Of a DNA stretch of 64,000 nucleotides, positions 7,735-15,646 are shown piece by piece. Below the pieces are notes generated by a model, which was given only the letters and a program-made list of their open reading frames with translations, was not told where the DNA came from and did no database searches. Origin of the DNA: Actinomycetota bacterium (lineage in GTDB: Bacteria; Actinomycetota; Acidimicrobiia; IMCC26256; PALSA-555); the NCBI GenBank assembly GCA_016870355.1, contig VGBR01000007.1:82957-146956 (forward strand), in the 5' to 3' direction. The first letter of the stretch is position 1. Each line of letters begins with the position of its first letter. Made by a program: the position numbers and the translations under genes.

Positions 7735-8694
7735 CTAGCAGGTACCGCCCCAGGGACCACTGCCTGAGCGCGAGTAGAGCGACCACGCCATGTCGTCCTG
7801 GTCGTACACGCTTGCGGTGTGCGGCGGCACACCGATGAGCTCGGGACGGCCGGCGCGCGTCGCGGTGCCGTTCCATGTTCCCTGGAGAAACTGGTACGCG
7901 CCCATGTATGGGCCGGCCGGGTTGTACGACCCGTAGCCGCCGTCGTGCAGGCCGTTGCGGTTGCGGTCACCGCGGTCTGACTCGCGGCTCCGAATGCAGA
8001 TCATCGCCGGGTGCGCGTGCTGTGGGTGGGAACCGGGCGTAGGTGTGTAGTCGATTGGCGCGGATGGCGCCGGAGCACCGGGGCTCGTTGGGTTGACCGG
8101 TCGGGGAGGCACGGCGCGCAATGCGGCGGCGCGATCCTCCGCGGCCTGGAGCTTGGCGTCGATGTCCCGTCCTTGGGCCTCGAGCTGATCGAGCGCCGCT
8201 TGGAGTGCAGCGCGCGCGGCCTGGAGATCGGCGCGTTGTGCTTCGAGATCCTCCGTCACACGGGCGAGCTCATCGAACAGCTCTGTGTCCTGCGCGTTGA
8301 GCTCCTCGAGCAGGTGAGTGCGCCGCATGAGCGACACGACGTCGGTGGCGCCGATCACGGCATCGAGCTCGGTACCGCCACGCTTGTACGCGGCGACGGC
8401 GCGCTTGCGGGCTCGCGCACGAAGATCACGGCGCTGAGCCGCAAGCTCAGGAAGCCGAGCCTCGATCTCGGCAATCTGGGTCTCGAGCGCCTGCGCGTGC
8501 ACGAGCGTGTCGACGTAGTCCTGGTACGCCTGCGTGGCAGAGGCTCGGAGCGCGGCGATCTCGGCTTCGGCATCGGCAAGCGAGCCGGCTCCGGCCGGGC
8601 TGCCGGGCACCATCAGGCCGGCAACCGTGAGCGCCGCGGCGACCCGAAGGAGGGTCCGGGCGCGGCGGCCGGTTCGGCGAGGGGTGGGCAGCAC
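7735..8694 (-). CDS. Secreted coiled-coil protein with transglycosylase-like (Rpf-type) domain
   Basis: Exported 319-residue protein. A twin-arginine-rich N-terminus and hydrophobic core (TLLRVAAALTVAGLMVPGSPAGA) form the signal peptide. Residues from about 38 to 190 are a long Ala/Leu/Glu coiled coil like those of peptidoglycan hydrolase scaffolds. A Pro/Ser/Thr linker leads to a C-terminal domain with the ICIRSRESD segment, GPYMGAYQFLQGTW and DDMAWSLYSRSG, matching the transglycosylase-like/resuscitation-promoting factor fold; Glu in RESD would be the catalytic acid. It probably cleaves glycan strands during growth or resuscitation. The gene at 48858 has a similar signal-coiled coil-hydrolase layout. 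Confidence 0.8.
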   Translation of the reverse strand: MLPTPRRTGRRARTLLRVAAALTVAGLMVPGSPAGAGSLADAEAEIAALRASATQAYQDYVDTLVHAQALETQIAEIEARLPELAAQRRDLRARARKRAVAAYKRGGTELDAVIGATDVVSLMRRTHLLEELNAQDTELFDELARVTEDLEAQRADLQAARAALQAALDQLEAQGRDIDAKLQAAEDRAAALRAVPPRPVNPTSPGAPAPSAPIDYTPTPGSHPQHAHPAMICIRSRESDRGDRNRNGLHDGGYGSYNPAGPYMGAYQFLQGTWNGTATRAGRPELIGVPPHTASVYDQDDMAWSLYSRSGSGPWGGTC

Positions 8695-8848
8695 GCGGGC
8701 TCCTGGCGCAGCGGGGGACCGCTCAGCACGCGGTCGAGCAGCGGTATCGATGCGCCTTCGAGAGTACTCGTGGACCCTCTGGGGTCCCGCCCCTCAGGGC
8801 TAGGCTCTGTGCACACGCCCTAGTGGGGCGGTCTTCTCGGGGGCACCG

Positions 8849-9622
8849 ATGCGCACACCTTGGCTCGCCGTCATCCTGGCGGCATTCGTGGCGGGTGCCG
8901 GTCTCGTGCTCCTCGCCGACCCCGGCACCACCGAGCCGCGGGTGCTGGTCACAGCTTCGGGCACCGATCACGCGCAGCACGCGACCGCCATCAACGGCCA
9001 GAAGATCACGGGCGTGAAGCTCCAGGACATCGCGCACGAGAACGTGCCGGATGTTCCGTTGAGTCCAGAAGACCGTGACCTGATCGCGTTCCAGCTCGTG
9101 CAGGCGCGCGACGCCGCGATGCGCTACCCAACGGTCGCCGACGCGCTGGCCGCGGGCTACTACCTCGCCGGTGGGTTCGCCCCGGGGAGCGGTGCGCACT
9201 ACATCGGCGGCAACACTCTCGGGGGGAGCGGCACGCTCGACATCGAGCACCCGGGTTCGCTGATCTATGCCGGTGTCGAGCCCGACTCCGAGATCGTCGG
9301 TCTCATGTACCTGGGTGGTGGCGAGGAATCGCCGGAAGGGTTCGCAGGGCCGAACGACCACTGGCACCGCCACAGCAACGTGTGCATCCGGCGCGGTGCG
9401 AACGGCATCGAAATCCCGTTCCCAGCGGATGCCGACATCACGCGAAAGATGTGCAACGACGTGGGCGGCAGCTTCATGAGCATCACCACCTGGATGGTGC
9501 ACGCGTGGGTCGTGCCGGGGTGGGAGAGCCCGCTCGGCGTGTTCTCACACGACAACCCCAACATCCGCTGCGCCGACGGCACGTACAACACCGACAAGGC
9601 CGGGTTCTGTCAAGGGCTCTGA
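8849..9622 (+). CDS. Secreted His/Cys-containing protein of unknown function
   Basis: A 257-residue protein with an N-terminal signal peptide or anchor (TPWLAVILAAFVAGAGLVLL). The mature part is conserved-looking but not assigned to a named family. It has a striking NDHWHRHSNVC cluster and further Cys residues (MCNDVGG, NIRCADG, GFCQGL), which would suit metal binding and disulfides outside the cell. The helix EDRDLIAFQLVQARDAAMRYP precedes a glycine-rich stretch. The divergent region before it (8695-8848) contains a perfect GGACCC-TCTG-GGGTCC hairpin at 8772-8787. The next gene, aat, follows in the same frame 3 bases after the stop. Confidence 0.7.
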   Translation: MRTPWLAVILAAFVAGAGLVLLADPGTTEPRVLVTASGTDHAQHATAINGQKITGVKLQDIAHENVPDVPLSPEDRDLIAFQLVQARDAAMRYPTVADALAAGYYLAGGFAPGSGAHYIGGNTLGGSGTLDIEHPGSLIYAGVEPDSEIVGLMYLGGGEESPEGFAGPNDHWHRHSNVCIRRGANGIEIPFPADADITRKMCNDVGGSFMSITTWMVHAWVVPGWESPLGVFSHDNPNIRCADGTYNTDKAGFCQGL

Positions 9623-9625
9623 CCC

Positions 9626-10288
9626 ACGCCGACCGAACCATCGCCTACACCCTGGGCGCTCCCTGATCCTTCCGAGACCGACGACGATGTCGTCGGTCTC
9701 GGTGCTGATCTGGAGCCAGGCACCCTGCTCGCCGCGTACCGAAGCGGCTTGTTCCCGATGCGCGTGCGTCGAGGCGGCCCGATCGCGTGGTGGTCGCCCG
9801 ACCCACGCGGAGTGATCCCGCTCGACGGCTTTCACGTGAGCCGATCGCTGCGCGGCTCGTGCAACCGCTTCGATGTGCGGGTCGACACGGCGTTCCCCGA
9901 TGTGATGCGCGCGTGCGCGGATCCATCACGACCATCGGGCTGGATCGACGAGGAGTTCATCGAGGCCTACACGCGACTGCACGAGCTCGGCTGGGCGCAC
10001 AGCGTCGAGGCGTGGACCCGCGACTCAGATCCAGCTCTAGTGGGCGGAACGTACGGCGTCGCGATCGGCGGTCTCTTCGCCGGAGAGTCGATGTTCCATC
10101 GTCAAACCGACGCGGGGAAGGTCGCGGTCGTCGGCCTCGTCGAGCGCCTGCGCGCAGGTGGCGGCAGCCTCTTCGACGTGCAGTGGCTCACCCCACACCT
10201 GGAGACACTCGGCGCGACCGAGATCCCGCGTGCCAACTACCTCGCGCAAGTCGCAGGCGCGATCACGCGCCCGCAGCTCAGCCTCTAG
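9626..10288 (+). CDS. aat: Leucyl/phenylalanyl-tRNA-protein transferase
   Basis: Transfers Leu or Phe from aminoacyl-tRNA to the N-terminus of proteins, marking them for ClpS/ClpAP turnover in the N-degron pathway. Family landmarks are clear: GLGADLEPGTLLAAYRSGLF, WWSPDPRGVIPL, GWAHSVEAW, YGVAIGGLFAGESMFHR and DVQWLTPHL. The region of homology starts before any ATG, GTG or TTG: the frame is open from 9623 and reads PTPTEPSPTPWALPDPSE. The codon at 9626 is ACG where relatives would have ATG followed by Pro. The first ordinary start (TTG at 9749) would remove about 40 conserved residues. Its TAG shares bases with the convergent diiron gene. Confidence 0.8.
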   Translation, partial: TPTEPSPTPWALPDPSETDDDVVGLGADLEPGTLLAAYRSGLFPMRVRRGGPIAWWSPDPRGVIPLDGFHVSRSLRGSCNRFDVRVDTAFPDVMRACADPSRPSGWIDEEFIEAYTRLHELGWAHSVEAWTRDSDPALVGGTYGVAIGGLFAGESMFHRQTDAGKVAVVGLVERLRAGGGSLFDVQWLTPHLETLGATEIPRANYLAQVAGAITRPQLSL

Positions 10289-11415
10289 ACGCTGGCGGCC
10301 TCGCGGTCGGCGGCGACCGCGTCGAGGATGGCGTACTCAGTCTCGGTGTCCGGCGCGTCTTCGAACTCGATCACACCAATCTCGGTGAACTTGTCACGCA
10401 ACCAAGCGTCGCCGGCGTCGAGCAGCCCGAGCTTCTTGCAGTTCGGCACGATCTTGGAGAACAGCGCGGCCTGGAAGGGGTTCACCCCGGGCTTGTGGAT
10501 CTCGAACAGCATCTCGGTGATCGCCTTGCGATTGATGCCGCAGCGTTCCCACACCGCTTGCATCATCAATCGGTCACGCATGCGGAGCGCGGCGTCGTAC
10601 GCGAACTCCTGGCGTTCGCGGATCTCGGAGCCGCTCAAGCCCTCGTAGTACTCCTTCAGTGAGAGCACACCGAACGCCACGTGACGCGCTTCGTCGCTCA
10701 TCACGTACCGGAGCATCTTCTTGAGCAACGGTTCTTGCGTGACAGCGTGCATGAAGCCGAAGGCCGCGAGTGCGAGGCCCTCGACCATGATCTGCATGCC
10801 CATGTACGTCATGTCCCAGCGGTTGTCGCCGAGGATGTCGTCGATCAACAGCTGAAGCGCGGGATTGACCGGGTAATGCCCCTCGAGCTTGGTGTCAAGG
10901 TAGCGGGCGAACACCTCGACATGACGGGCTTCGTCCATCACCTGGGTTGACGCGTAGTACTTGGCGTCGATCCAAGGAACGGTCTCCACGATCTTGGCGG
11001 TGCAGAGGAGCGCACCCTGCTCACCGTGCAGGAAGTTGCTCATCCGCCAGTTGAAGGCCTCGACCGCGAGGTTCGTCCACTCGTCCTCGGTCCAGGTCTT
11101 GAGGGGAGAGTTCGGGAGATCGGTGAGGCGTTGACGCAGGTGCGCGATCGCCGACTGCATCTCACGGGCCACGAACTCGACGTCGACGTCGATCGACCAG
11201 TCGAGGTCGGTCGACCCGTTCCACTGCGACGACTTCGCGCGCTCGTAGAGCTTGGAGAGGCCGGCGCGGCTGCGCTCGTAGTCCCAAGTGAAGATGGCGT
11301 CGGCGCCGACGGCCGTGGTGTGCGCGAGGTCGCCGAAGTCGATGGCGTCGTCGGCCAGGATCGACTCGACGCTGTTGACGTCGTTGCGGCCAAGGGCCTT
11401 GTACTCCACACTCAT
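10285..11415 (-). CDS. Ferritin-like diiron protein (R2/AurF-type oxidase)
   Basis: Helical carboxylate-bridged diiron protein of 376 residues. The four-helix ligand pattern is present: Glu in NFLHGEQGALL, ExxH in VMDEARHVEVF, Glu in IMVEGLALAAF and a second ExxH in MSDEARHVAFG. Such proteins activate O2 to oxidise or hydroxylate substrates (ribonucleotide reductase small-subunit-like, AurF-type N-oxygenases); which applies here is not decidable. No radical Tyr can be assigned by eye. Translation starts immediately after a 51-bp leader repeat that also precedes the acyl-CoA dehydrogenase at 11944. Its stop interlocks with that of aat (CTAG). Confidence 0.78.
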   Translation of the reverse strand: MSVEYKALGRNDVNSVESILADDAIDFGDLAHTTAVGADAIFTWDYERSRAGLSKLYERAKSSQWNGSTDLDWSIDVDVEFVAREMQSAIAHLRQRLTDLPNSPLKTWTEDEWTNLAVEAFNWRMSNFLHGEQGALLCTAKIVETVPWIDAKYYASTQVMDEARHVEVFARYLDTKLEGHYPVNPALQLLIDDILGDNRWDMTYMGMQIMVEGLALAAFGFMHAVTQEPLLKKMLRYVMSDEARHVAFGVLSLKEYYEGLSGSEIRERQEFAYDAALRMRDRLMMQAVWERCGINRKAITEMLFEIHKPGVNPFQAALFSKIVPNCKKLGLLDAGDAWLRDKFTEIGVIEFEDAPDTETEYAILDAVAADREAASV

Positions 11416-11466
11416 GGTCGACTTCGCTTCGCGCTCCCGGTCGTCCGACCAGCGCTGCGCTGCGTC
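11416..11466 (-). repeat. 51-bp leader repeat, copy A
   Basis: On the minus strand this runs from GACGCAGCGCAGCGCTGGTC to AAGCGAAGTCGACC and abuts the diiron gene's ATG directly. It matches copy B (11886-11936, plus strand) at 46 of 51 positions without gaps. The centre is the dyad GGTCG-GA-CGACC. Confidence 0.85.
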
Positions 11467-11528
11467 TGCGTAGTGGCCATCTCGCCTCCAGAAGCCTGCG
11501 CGGGTTACTCCACGGTAGCCTGACCCAC

Positions 11529-11885
11529 ATGGCCGACATCACCGTGTACCACAACCCCGTCTGCTCGAACTCCCGGGGCACGCTCGACCTTCTCGACGAC
11601 CGCGGCGCCGATGTCGAGGTGATCGAGTACCTCCACGAGCCACCTGATCGTGCCCTGCTCGAGCGGATTCTCGATGCGATCCCCGATCCGCCGTCGGTGC
11701 TCGTGCGCCACGACAAGAAGTTCGAGGAGCTCGGACTCGACCCGAACGGCTACGAGGACCGCGAATCCGTGATCGACGTGCTGCTCGAGCACCCAGAGCT
11801 CATGCAGCGCCCTGTGGTGTTCAAAGGCGACAAGGCGATGATCTGCCGCCCGCCCGAGAAGGTCTTCGAGCTGCTCGACTCATGA
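11529..11885 (+). CDS. ArsC/Spx-family reductase
   Basis: Thioredoxin-fold protein of 118 residues in the arsenate reductase (ArsC) family. The single active-site Cys12 lies in HNPVCSNSRG, followed by the helix and YLHEPPDRALLERIL. The family's conserved RPVVFKGDKAMICRPPEKV segment provides the cis-Pro and Arg. Classical ArsC reduces arsenate with glutathione and glutaredoxin; many actinobacterial members have unknown electron donors and substrates, and no ars operon genes surround this one. It sits alone between the two inverted leader repeats, in the same direction as the acyl-CoA dehydrogenase. Confidence 0.88.
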   Translation: MADITVYHNPVCSNSRGTLDLLDDRGADVEVIEYLHEPPDRALLERILDAIPDPPSVLVRHDKKFEELGLDPNGYEDRESVIDVLLEHPELMQRPVVFKGDKAMICRPPEKVFELLDS

Positions 11886-11936
11886 GACGCAGCGGAGCAC
11901 TGGTCGGACGACCGGGAGTGCGCAGCGGAGTCGACC
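11886..11936 (+). repeat. 51-bp leader repeat, copy B
   Basis: Runs from GACGCAGCGGAGCACTGGTC to CAGCGGAGTCGACC, 7 bases before the acyl-CoA dehydrogenase ATG. It is a 46/51 match to copy A in inverted orientation. Both copies end close to a start codon and face away from the arsC-like gene. Confidence 0.85.
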
Positions 11937-11943
11937 CGTTGTG

Positions 11944-13215
11944 ATGACCACCCTCACCGTCGACGACTCGCGCACCGAGGTTCGTGCGTTCCTCGCCGAA
12001 GCCTGGGACCCCGACCTGACCGTCGCGCAGTGGTGGGAACGACTCGGCGAGTCCGGTTGGGCCGCACCGACATGGCCACTGGAGTGGTTCGGCAAGGGAC
12101 TCGGCCGTGACGCCGCGGCGATCGTCAATGACGAGCTGCGCGCTGCGGGCGCGATCGGCGGCCCGTCAGGGCTCGGCATGTTGCTCGCCGGTCCGACGAT
12201 CCTCGCCCATGGCACCGAGGAACAGAAGGAGCGCTACCTCCGTCCGATCGTCACCGGTCAAGAAGGTTGGTGCCAGCTCTTCAGTGAACCGGGGGCCGGA
12301 TCCGACCTCGCAAGCCTCCAGACCAAGGCCGAGCGCGATGGCGACGAGTGGATCATCAACGGCCAGAAGGTGTGGACGTCGGGCGGCCAGGTCGCCGAGC
12401 TCGGCATGCTGCTCGCCCGCACGGATCCCGACGCGCCGAAGCACAAGGGCATCAGCTACTTCGCGTTCCCAATGGAGCAGGCCGGCGTCGAGGTGCGTCC
12501 GCTGCGTGAGATGACGGGTCGCGCGCTCTTCAGCGAGGTGTTCTTCGACGACGCCCGCGTGCGCGGCGACGCGCTCATCGGTGGCGAGAACAAGGGGTGG
12601 ATCGTCGCCAATACCACGCTCGCCAACGAGCGCGCCGGGCTCGGTTCGGGTGGTGGCGGCGCGGGTGGCGCCGCGTTCCCTGGACGCAAGGCCGGGATGC
12701 TCGAGGTCCGTGTTGGCGAGCTTGGCGAGCGAACGTCGCGCAGCGGAGTGCAGCCGGCGAACTTCGGGCGCGCATTCGGGCTGCTCCGCACGATCGCCGA
12801 GAAGGTTGGACGGAGCGACGACCCGATCATCCGTCAGCGTCTCGTCGACCTGTACTCGATGAACGAGGTCGGGCGGATCACCGGACTGCGGATCAAGGGC
12901 GCCCTTGCGTCCGGTCGGGGACCCGGTCCGGAGGCGAACACGGCCAAGCTGATGATGAGCCGCATCTGCCGGCTCGTGCGCGACCTCGGCCCGGAGCTCC
13001 TCGGGCCTGAGGCGATGATCACCGGCTCCGACACCACCGGCGGTGGCGTCGTGCAGGAGCTGGTCCTGTTCGCGCCGGCCCCGTCGATCTACGGCGGCAG
13101 TGACGAGATCCAGAAGAACATCATCGGCGAGCGCGTGCTCGGGCTTCCGAAGGAACCGGGACCCGACAAGAGCACGCCGTTCCGAGAGCTCAAGGTCGGC
13201 ACGCAATCGGCGTGA
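11944..13215 (+). CDS. Acyl-CoA dehydrogenase
   Basis: FAD-dependent acyl-CoA dehydrogenase of 423 residues; oxidises an acyl-CoA to the trans-2-enoyl-CoA in beta-oxidation or a related pathway. Signatures seen: WCQLFSEPGAGSDLASLQT (FAD/substrate loop), INGQKVWTSGG (central beta domain), FFDDARVRG, and the C-terminal YGGSDEIQKNIIGERVLGLP. The catalytic base cannot be fixed by eye. The ATG at 11944 is preferred; a GTG directly before it would add one residue. The 51-bp leader repeat precedes it. It overlaps the AlaX gene by 4 bases (GTGA). Confidence 0.93.
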   Translation: MTTLTVDDSRTEVRAFLAEAWDPDLTVAQWWERLGESGWAAPTWPLEWFGKGLGRDAAAIVNDELRAAGAIGGPSGLGMLLAGPTILAHGTEEQKERYLRPIVTGQEGWCQLFSEPGAGSDLASLQTKAERDGDEWIINGQKVWTSGGQVAELGMLLARTDPDAPKHKGISYFAFPMEQAGVEVRPLREMTGRALFSEVFFDDARVRGDALIGGENKGWIVANTTLANERAGLGSGGGGAGGAAFPGRKAGMLEVRVGELGERTSRSGVQPANFGRAFGLLRTIAEKVGRSDDPIIRQRLVDLYSMNEVGRITGLRIKGALASGRGPGPEANTAKLMMSRICRLVRDLGPELLGPEAMITGSDTTGGGVVQELVLFAPAPSIYGGSDEIQKNIIGERVLGLPKEPGPDKSTPFRELKVGTQSA

Positions 13216-13919
13216 GCGGCACCGAGCTGGTCTTCCTGCGCGACGCATACCTGCGCGAGCTCGATGCGCACGTCATCACGACGGATGAAGGTCGCATCGC
13301 GCTCGACCAAACGATCTTCTATCCGACGGGTGGCGGTCAACCGCACGACACCGGCACGATCGAGGGCACGCCCGTCACCGACGTGCGCAAGGACGGGGAT
13401 CTGGTCTGGCACACGCTCGACGGAGACATCCCTGCTGAAGGCGCCACCGTGCACTGCGTCGTCGACTGGGAGCGTCGCCACGCCCTGATGCGCACGCACA
13501 CCGCGCTGCACGTGCTGTGCGGCGTCATCTGGAACCAGTGGGGGAAGGCAGTCACCGGCGGGAACATGGAGCCGCTCGAAGCGCGCATGGACTTCGAGTT
13601 CGACCCACTGCCCGAGGGCTTCGGAGCTGATGTCGAGGAGCTCGTCAACGCTGCACTCGTCGCCGATCACCCGATCGAGGTCTCGTTCCTGCCCCGCGCC
13701 GAGGCCGTGCTCGACGAAGACCTGATCCGAACCAAAGTGAACCTGATCCCCGAGTCGGTGCAAGAGATCCGCGTCGTCGACATCGTCGGTCTCGACAAGC
13801 AAGCCGACGGCGGCACGCACGTGCATTCAACTGCTGAGGTCGGCCGCATCCAAGTCGTCAAGACCGAGTCCAAGGGCAAAGGCAACAAGCGCATCCGCCT
13901 CAAAGTCACCGACACCTGA
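13212..13919 (+). CDS. Alanyl-tRNA editing protein (AlaX type)
   Basis: Free-standing editing-domain homologue of alanyl-tRNA synthetase, 235 residues, expected to hydrolyse mischarged Ser- or Gly-tRNA(Ala). Zinc-binding residues fit the family: the HxxxH pair at His96 and His100 (RTHTALHVL) and the C-terminal GGTHVHST with His203. The N-terminal FYPTGGGQPHDTG segment identifies the AlaRS second additional domain. It overlaps the acyl-CoA dehydrogenase stop by 4 bases, an unexpected coupling of lipid oxidation with tRNA proofreading that may be merely positional. Confidence 0.92.
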   Translation: MSGTELVFLRDAYLRELDAHVITTDEGRIALDQTIFYPTGGGQPHDTGTIEGTPVTDVRKDGDLVWHTLDGDIPAEGATVHCVVDWERRHALMRTHTALHVLCGVIWNQWGKAVTGGNMEPLEARMDFEFDPLPEGFGADVEELVNAALVADHPIEVSFLPRAEAVLDEDLIRTKVNLIPESVQEIRVVDIVGLDKQADGGTHVHSTAEVGRIQVVKTESKGKGNKRIRLKVTDT

Positions 13920-13960
13920 CCAGCCCATGTCGGCGCGTCGCACTCGAGTGTCACACCTCG

Positions 13961-14902
13961 GTGCTCTTGTTGAAGCATGAGCGCCGCTCAGCGAGCATCC
14001 GCTTCAACAAGAGCCAGTTGCGCGCGCTTCTTGGGAGGCAGCTCGGCCTCATCACGGGTCAGCAATGGATCGAACTTGGCTTCAGCGCGTCCGGGCTGAG
14101 GCGAGCATGTGACCGTGATGAGTTCGTGCGCGTCCTTCCTGCCGTGTACCGCTCGACATTGGTCCCGCCTTCGTTGCACGCGGGCGGGCTTGCTGCGGTG
14201 TTGTGGGCAGGTGACGGTGCACGCGTGTCGCACACGACCGCGGCGCGCACCTACGGAGCCGAACTCCCGGGGAATAAGCCACACATCTGGGTGCCGCCGG
14301 ATCGAGCACCGAAGTCTGAGCTCGTCGTCGTTCATCGCGGTGTCGTCGCCAAGAACGATCGCTGGATGCGAGAGGGGGTTCCTCTCACGTCACCGGCCAG
14401 GACACTCATTGATCTGGCAAGCATGCTGGATTGCGAGACGCTCGAGGCCGTTGCGGAGGACTTCTTCCACCGCGCGGTGACGACGCCGATGTCGGTGCAG
14501 CGGTGCCTCGACGCGAGCGGCGGGACCGGGCGCGCCGGGTCGCAATCGCTTCGCTCGATCCTTGAGAATCGCGACCAAGCACCACTCCAGAAGCGGCTCG
14601 AGGTGAAGCTCTCTCGGCTTCTGCTCGGCGCTGGGCTGCGCCCGGTTCGTCAGTTCAAAGTTCGGGTGGCGAACCGGACTTCCTTCCTCGACTTCGCGTT
14701 TCCCGCGCTGAAGGTGGCGGTGCAAGGCCACGGCTTCGTTGCTCACGGCGGGCGCATGCACCATCGCGACGATGCTCGCCGTCTGGCCGATCTCGCCAGC
14801 GTGGGTTGGACGATCGTGCCGGTCACTTGGGAGGCGGCGACCGGTGAGCCGGACGTGGTGATCGATCAGGTTCGCAGCGCCCTTGCGGAGGCTGCGGCCT
14901 GA
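13961..14902 (+). CDS. AbiEi-like antitoxin/DUF559 domain protein
   Basis: A 313-residue protein of the common actinobacterial type: an N-terminal winged-helix AbiEi-like domain (GLITGQQWIELGFSASGLRR, then VRVLPAVYRS) and a C-terminal DUF559/Vsr-like PD-(D/E)xK-type domain. In the nuclease half the usual VEVDG motif reads VQGHG, so the catalytic Glu and Asp are replaced; enzymatic activity is doubtful. No AbiEii toxin gene is adjacent. The GTG start lies inside a 14-bp inverted repeat; TTG at 14018, just after the repeat and giving MRALLGRQLGLITG, is an equally plausible start. Confidence 0.72.
   Translation: MLLLKHERRSASIRFNKSQLRALLGRQLGLITGQQWIELGFSASGLRRACDRDEFVRVLPAVYRSTLVPPSLHAGGLAAVLWAGDGARVSHTTAARTYGAELPGNKPHIWVPPDRAPKSELVVVHRGVVAKNDRWMREGVPLTSPARTLIDLASMLDCETLEAVAEDFFHRAVTTPMSVQRCLDASGGTGRAGSQSLRSILENRDQAPLQKRLEVKLSRLLLGAGLRPVRQFKVRVANRTSFLDFAFPALKVAVQGHGFVAHGGRMHHRDDARRLADLASVGWTIVPVTWEAATGEPDVVIDQVRSALAEAAA
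13963..14014. repeat. 14-bp perfect inverted repeat at the AbiEi-like gene start
   Basis: GCTCTTGTTGAAGC (13963-13976) and GCTTCAACAAGAGC (14001-14014) are exact reverse complements separated by 24 bases. The spacer holds a smaller GAGC-GCC-GCTC hairpin. It may be an autoregulatory operator or an mRNA hairpin occluding initiation. Confidence 0.75.
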
Positions 14903-14920
14903 GAGTGCGACGATGAGCCG

Positions 14921-15646
14921 GTGAGCGAGGTGGAGTTTGTCGCGTGTCCTTCGGGTGGGCGGCAGGTCGAGGCGACGCGGCGGGTGCGGCTTGGGGATGT
15001 GAGCGCATCCGGTCGGCTGCGCCTCGATGCGCTCGCTGAGTACCTCCAGGATGTTGCGGCCGACGATGTCGACGACGTGGGCATCCCCGGTGCGTGGGTC
15101 CTCCGCCGACTCGCTCTCAAATTGGGAGAGCTGCCGCGATTTCGAGACGATGTGCGGCTCGTCACGTTCTGCAGCGGGATCGGCAGCCGATTCGCTGAAC
15201 GGCGCACGACCGTCTTGTCCGGCGACGAGGTCGCGGTCGAGTCGGTCTCGATCTGGGTCTACATCGACGAATCGGGCAAGCCCGCGCCGCTCGATGAGTG
15301 GTTTCGCAAGTACTACGAGGTGGCCGCCGGTGATCGAAAGGTCAGTGGCCGCTTGCGGCACTCACCACCACCGCCGGACGCGGTGAAGCGAACGTGGCCG
15401 ATGCGTGTCGCCGACTTCGACCTGCTTGCGCACGCCAACAACGCAGCGGCATGGCAAGCCATTGAAGAGGAGATTGCCCGGTTGGCCAAAGGACGCCGGT
15501 TGGAGAGCGCCGAGATCGAGTACCGCGCCGCCATTGACATAGGTGACGAGATCGAGATCGCAACGACGTTCGACGATCGAGAGCTGCGGTGCTGGCTGAC
15601 GCGTGACGCCGACATGCGGGTGTCGGCAGTGGTGCGCGTTTCCTAG
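14921..15646 (+). CDS. Acyl-ACP thioesterase-like hotdog protein
   Basis: A 241-residue double-hotdog protein resembling acyl-ACP thioesterases (FatA/FatB-like). Each half shows the hotdog pattern: RVRLGDVSASGRLRLDALAEYLQDVAADDV with the DVGIPGAWVLRRL helix, and the second half MRVADFDLLAHANNAAAW, which corresponds to the conserved N-H-N region carrying catalytic residues. It would release free fatty acids from acyl carriers. The GTG start lies 18 bases after the preceding stop, so the two may be co-transcribed. Its TAG is interlocked (CTAG) with the stop of the convergent HTH-LamG gene. Confidence 0.82.
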   Translation: MSEVEFVACPSGGRQVEATRRVRLGDVSASGRLRLDALAEYLQDVAADDVDDVGIPGAWVLRRLALKLGELPRFRDDVRLVTFCSGIGSRFAERRTTVLSGDEVAVESVSIWVYIDESGKPAPLDEWFRKYYEVAAGDRKVSGRLRHSPPPPDAVKRTWPMRVADFDLLAHANNAAAWQAIEEEIARLAKGRRLESAEIEYRAAIDIGDEIEIATTFDDRELRCWLTRDADMRVSAVVRVS

